DNA from: Candidatus Kapaibacterium sp.
GTDB lineage: Bacteria; Bacteroidota; Ignavibacteria; Kapaibacteriales; Kapaibacteriaceae
NCBI GenBank assembly: GCA_030830285.1
Contig: JAURNF010000239.1
Span: 1-5,744, forward strand
Direction: 5' to 3'
Length of the DNA stretch: 5,744 bases
In this document: one piece after another, positions 5,013-5,744 of the stretch
Numbering within the stretch: position 1 is the stretch's first letter
How the letters are laid out: each line of letters starts with the position of its first letter
Notes under the pieces: model-generated
What the model saw: only the letters and a program-made list of their open reading frames with translations
The model's database searches: none
What the model was told of the DNA's origin: nothing
Translations under genes and position numbers: made by a program

Positions 5013-5744
5013 ATGGTGCGACGATACATTCCCCTATGCCTCCTCGCGGCTGCGCTCGTGACGATGGGCGTGTGTAGCGTTAGCGCACAGCAATGGAAGC
5101 TGCTCAATCCCGTTCTCTCTCACACCCTTGTTGTCAACCCACAGAACCCGCGCAGTCTCACTGTTGGCAATTGGGCTAATCAGATCTATCGCTCATGGGA
5201 TGCAGGCCAGTCATGGTATCGTTTCGAGATTGGTAGCACAGACGTTCTCAACTTTGTGACCTCACTTGCCATATCCCATGCCGACACAAACGTCATGCTG
5301 GCTGGGGGCTTCTCCTTCGATGGCATTACGCGTTCAACCGATGGCGGAGCTACATGGAAGCGCGTGCTCAATGATACAACTGGCAATGGGCGCATGTGGT
5401 TTGTCTCCGAGGCCATTCTTGAATCGCATGATACTCCCGGAATATTCTACGCGGCACGCGGTTCTAGCAATAATGGAATCTGGCGGAGCACAGACAACGG
5501 TGCCAGATGGGACAGCATCAGCGTTATCTCACGCGGCATCACACAGCAGTTGTGCACGATAGCTCAACGTCCGGACAGCGGTAATGTGTTCTTTCTCGGT
5601 GTGAAGGGTGGACGTATTCTTCGGTCGGAGGATCGCTGCCTTACTTGGCGTCCAGTGCCCGTGCTCAATGGTGCAACGAGCATCAAGGGTGATGCTGAGA
5701 TTCCGAAGATCGTGTTCTCTCGTGAAGATCCACGAATTGGATAC
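5013..5744 (+). CDS. Secreted Asp-box beta-propeller protein, paralog of the upstream gene (3' end outside window)
   Basis: An open frame of 244 codons with no stop before the window edge. The signal peptide is residues 1-25 (MVRRYIPL... ending SVSA), leaving Q26 first; the cysteine at 21 does not sit in a lipobox, so signal peptidase I is expected. Asp boxes are at 61-68 (SWDAGQSW), 108-115 (STDGGATW), 159-166 (STDNGARW) and a degenerate one at 205-212 (SEDRCLTW, Gly replaced by Cys). A fifth blade strand begins near residue 231. The mature N-terminus aligns with the upstream protein almost without gaps (QxW start, VNPxN, GN, AGG, RST), about one third identical by eye over the first 95 residues, so the two arose by duplication. 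If the lengths match, about 200 residues including a T9SS tail would lie beyond the window. Codon use is relaxed (9 of 14 Asn are AAT), unlike the secreted protein at 1544-3553. Function unknown. Confidence 0.88.
   Translation, partial: MVRRYIPLCLLAAALVTMGVCSVSAQQWKLLNPVLSHTLVVNPQNPRSLTVGNWANQIYRSWDAGQSWYRFEIGSTDVLNFVTSLAISHADTNVMLAGGFSFDGITRSTDGGATWKRVLNDTTGNGRMWFVSEAILESHDTPGIFYAARGSSNNGIWRSTDNGARWDSISVISRGITQQLCTIAQRPDSGNVFFLGVKGGRILRSEDRCLTWRPVPVLNGATSIKGDAEIPKIVFSREDPRIGY
5124..5648 (+). repeat. Four propeller-blade protein repeats in the second Asp-box protein
   Basis: Residues 38-212 repeat the blade pattern of the upstream paralog, closing on W68, W115, W166 and W212 at 46-51 residue spacing. 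The blade-opening strands read LVVNPQNP, LAISHADT, ILESHDTP and IAQRPDSG. The similarity is protein-level, and the series probably continues past the window end. Confidence 0.75.

Noticed and set aside
5266..5562. 98-codon + strand open frame inside the second Asp-box gene
   Set aside because: It is out of frame with the propeller protein, whose frame stays open to the window end with a signal peptide and four Asp boxes.
3643..5744. Sialidase (neuraminidase) function for the Asp-box proteins
   Set aside because: Asp boxes are structural and shared by many propellers; no arginine triad or other sialidase active-site context is visible.
1..5744. CRISPR array, insertion sequence, phage or defence genes
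   Set aside because: No regularly spaced DNA-level direct repeats, terminal inverted repeats or transposase/nuclease motifs were seen. The tRNA gene could act as an integration site, but no att-like repeat or integrase is present.

Overview
The window looks like chromosomal DNA of a Bacteroidota/Chlorobiota-group bacterium. Four lines of evidence agree. (1) Promoter-like boxes of the form TAnnTTTG, the Bacteroidota -7 element, lie upstream of the tRNA and of mrp, with a one-mismatch box upstream of the large + strand gene. (2) One secreted protein carries a clear type IX secretion (T9SS) type A C-terminal sorting domain and a second carries a probable one. (3) All three predicted signal peptides would leave glutamine as the first mature residue, as in the 'Q-rule' described for Bacteroidetes. 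(4) The Mrp protein has the CxxC-less form I associate with this phylum. Base composition is near 50% GC by eye, so a Kapabacteria- or Ignavibacteria-like lineage is possible, but the genus cannot be fixed from here.

Layout. Positions 1-1449 are on the - strand: tRNA-Val(UAC) at 5-79, a small NifU C-terminal-domain protein at 134-373, and the P-loop ATPase Mrp at 370-1449. mrp and the nifU-like gene overlap by 4 bases (ATGA) and form an iron-sulfur cluster biogenesis/carrier pair. A 94-base intergenic region (1450-1543) holds back-to-back promoter boxes. From 1544 everything is on the + strand: a 669-residue cysteine-free secreted protein with a T9SS sorting tail (1544-3553), a strong rho-independent terminator (3586-3622), then two tandem paralogous secreted Asp-box (BNR-type) beta-propeller proteins. 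The first paralog is complete (3643-4992). The second starts 20 bases later (5013) and runs off the window end. There is no gene-free stretch longer than about 100 bases.

The two halves are functionally unrelated: housekeeping Fe-S assembly plus a tRNA on one side, and a block of exported surface or extracellular proteins on the other. The secreted proteins have no recognisable catalytic motif and their roles are unknown. Codon use in the 669-residue protein is much more biased than in the second Asp-box paralog, suggesting it is abundant. I found no CRISPR array, insertion sequence, toxin-antitoxin pair or phage gene. The most interesting content is the secreted Asp-box cluster, not a recognisable new system.
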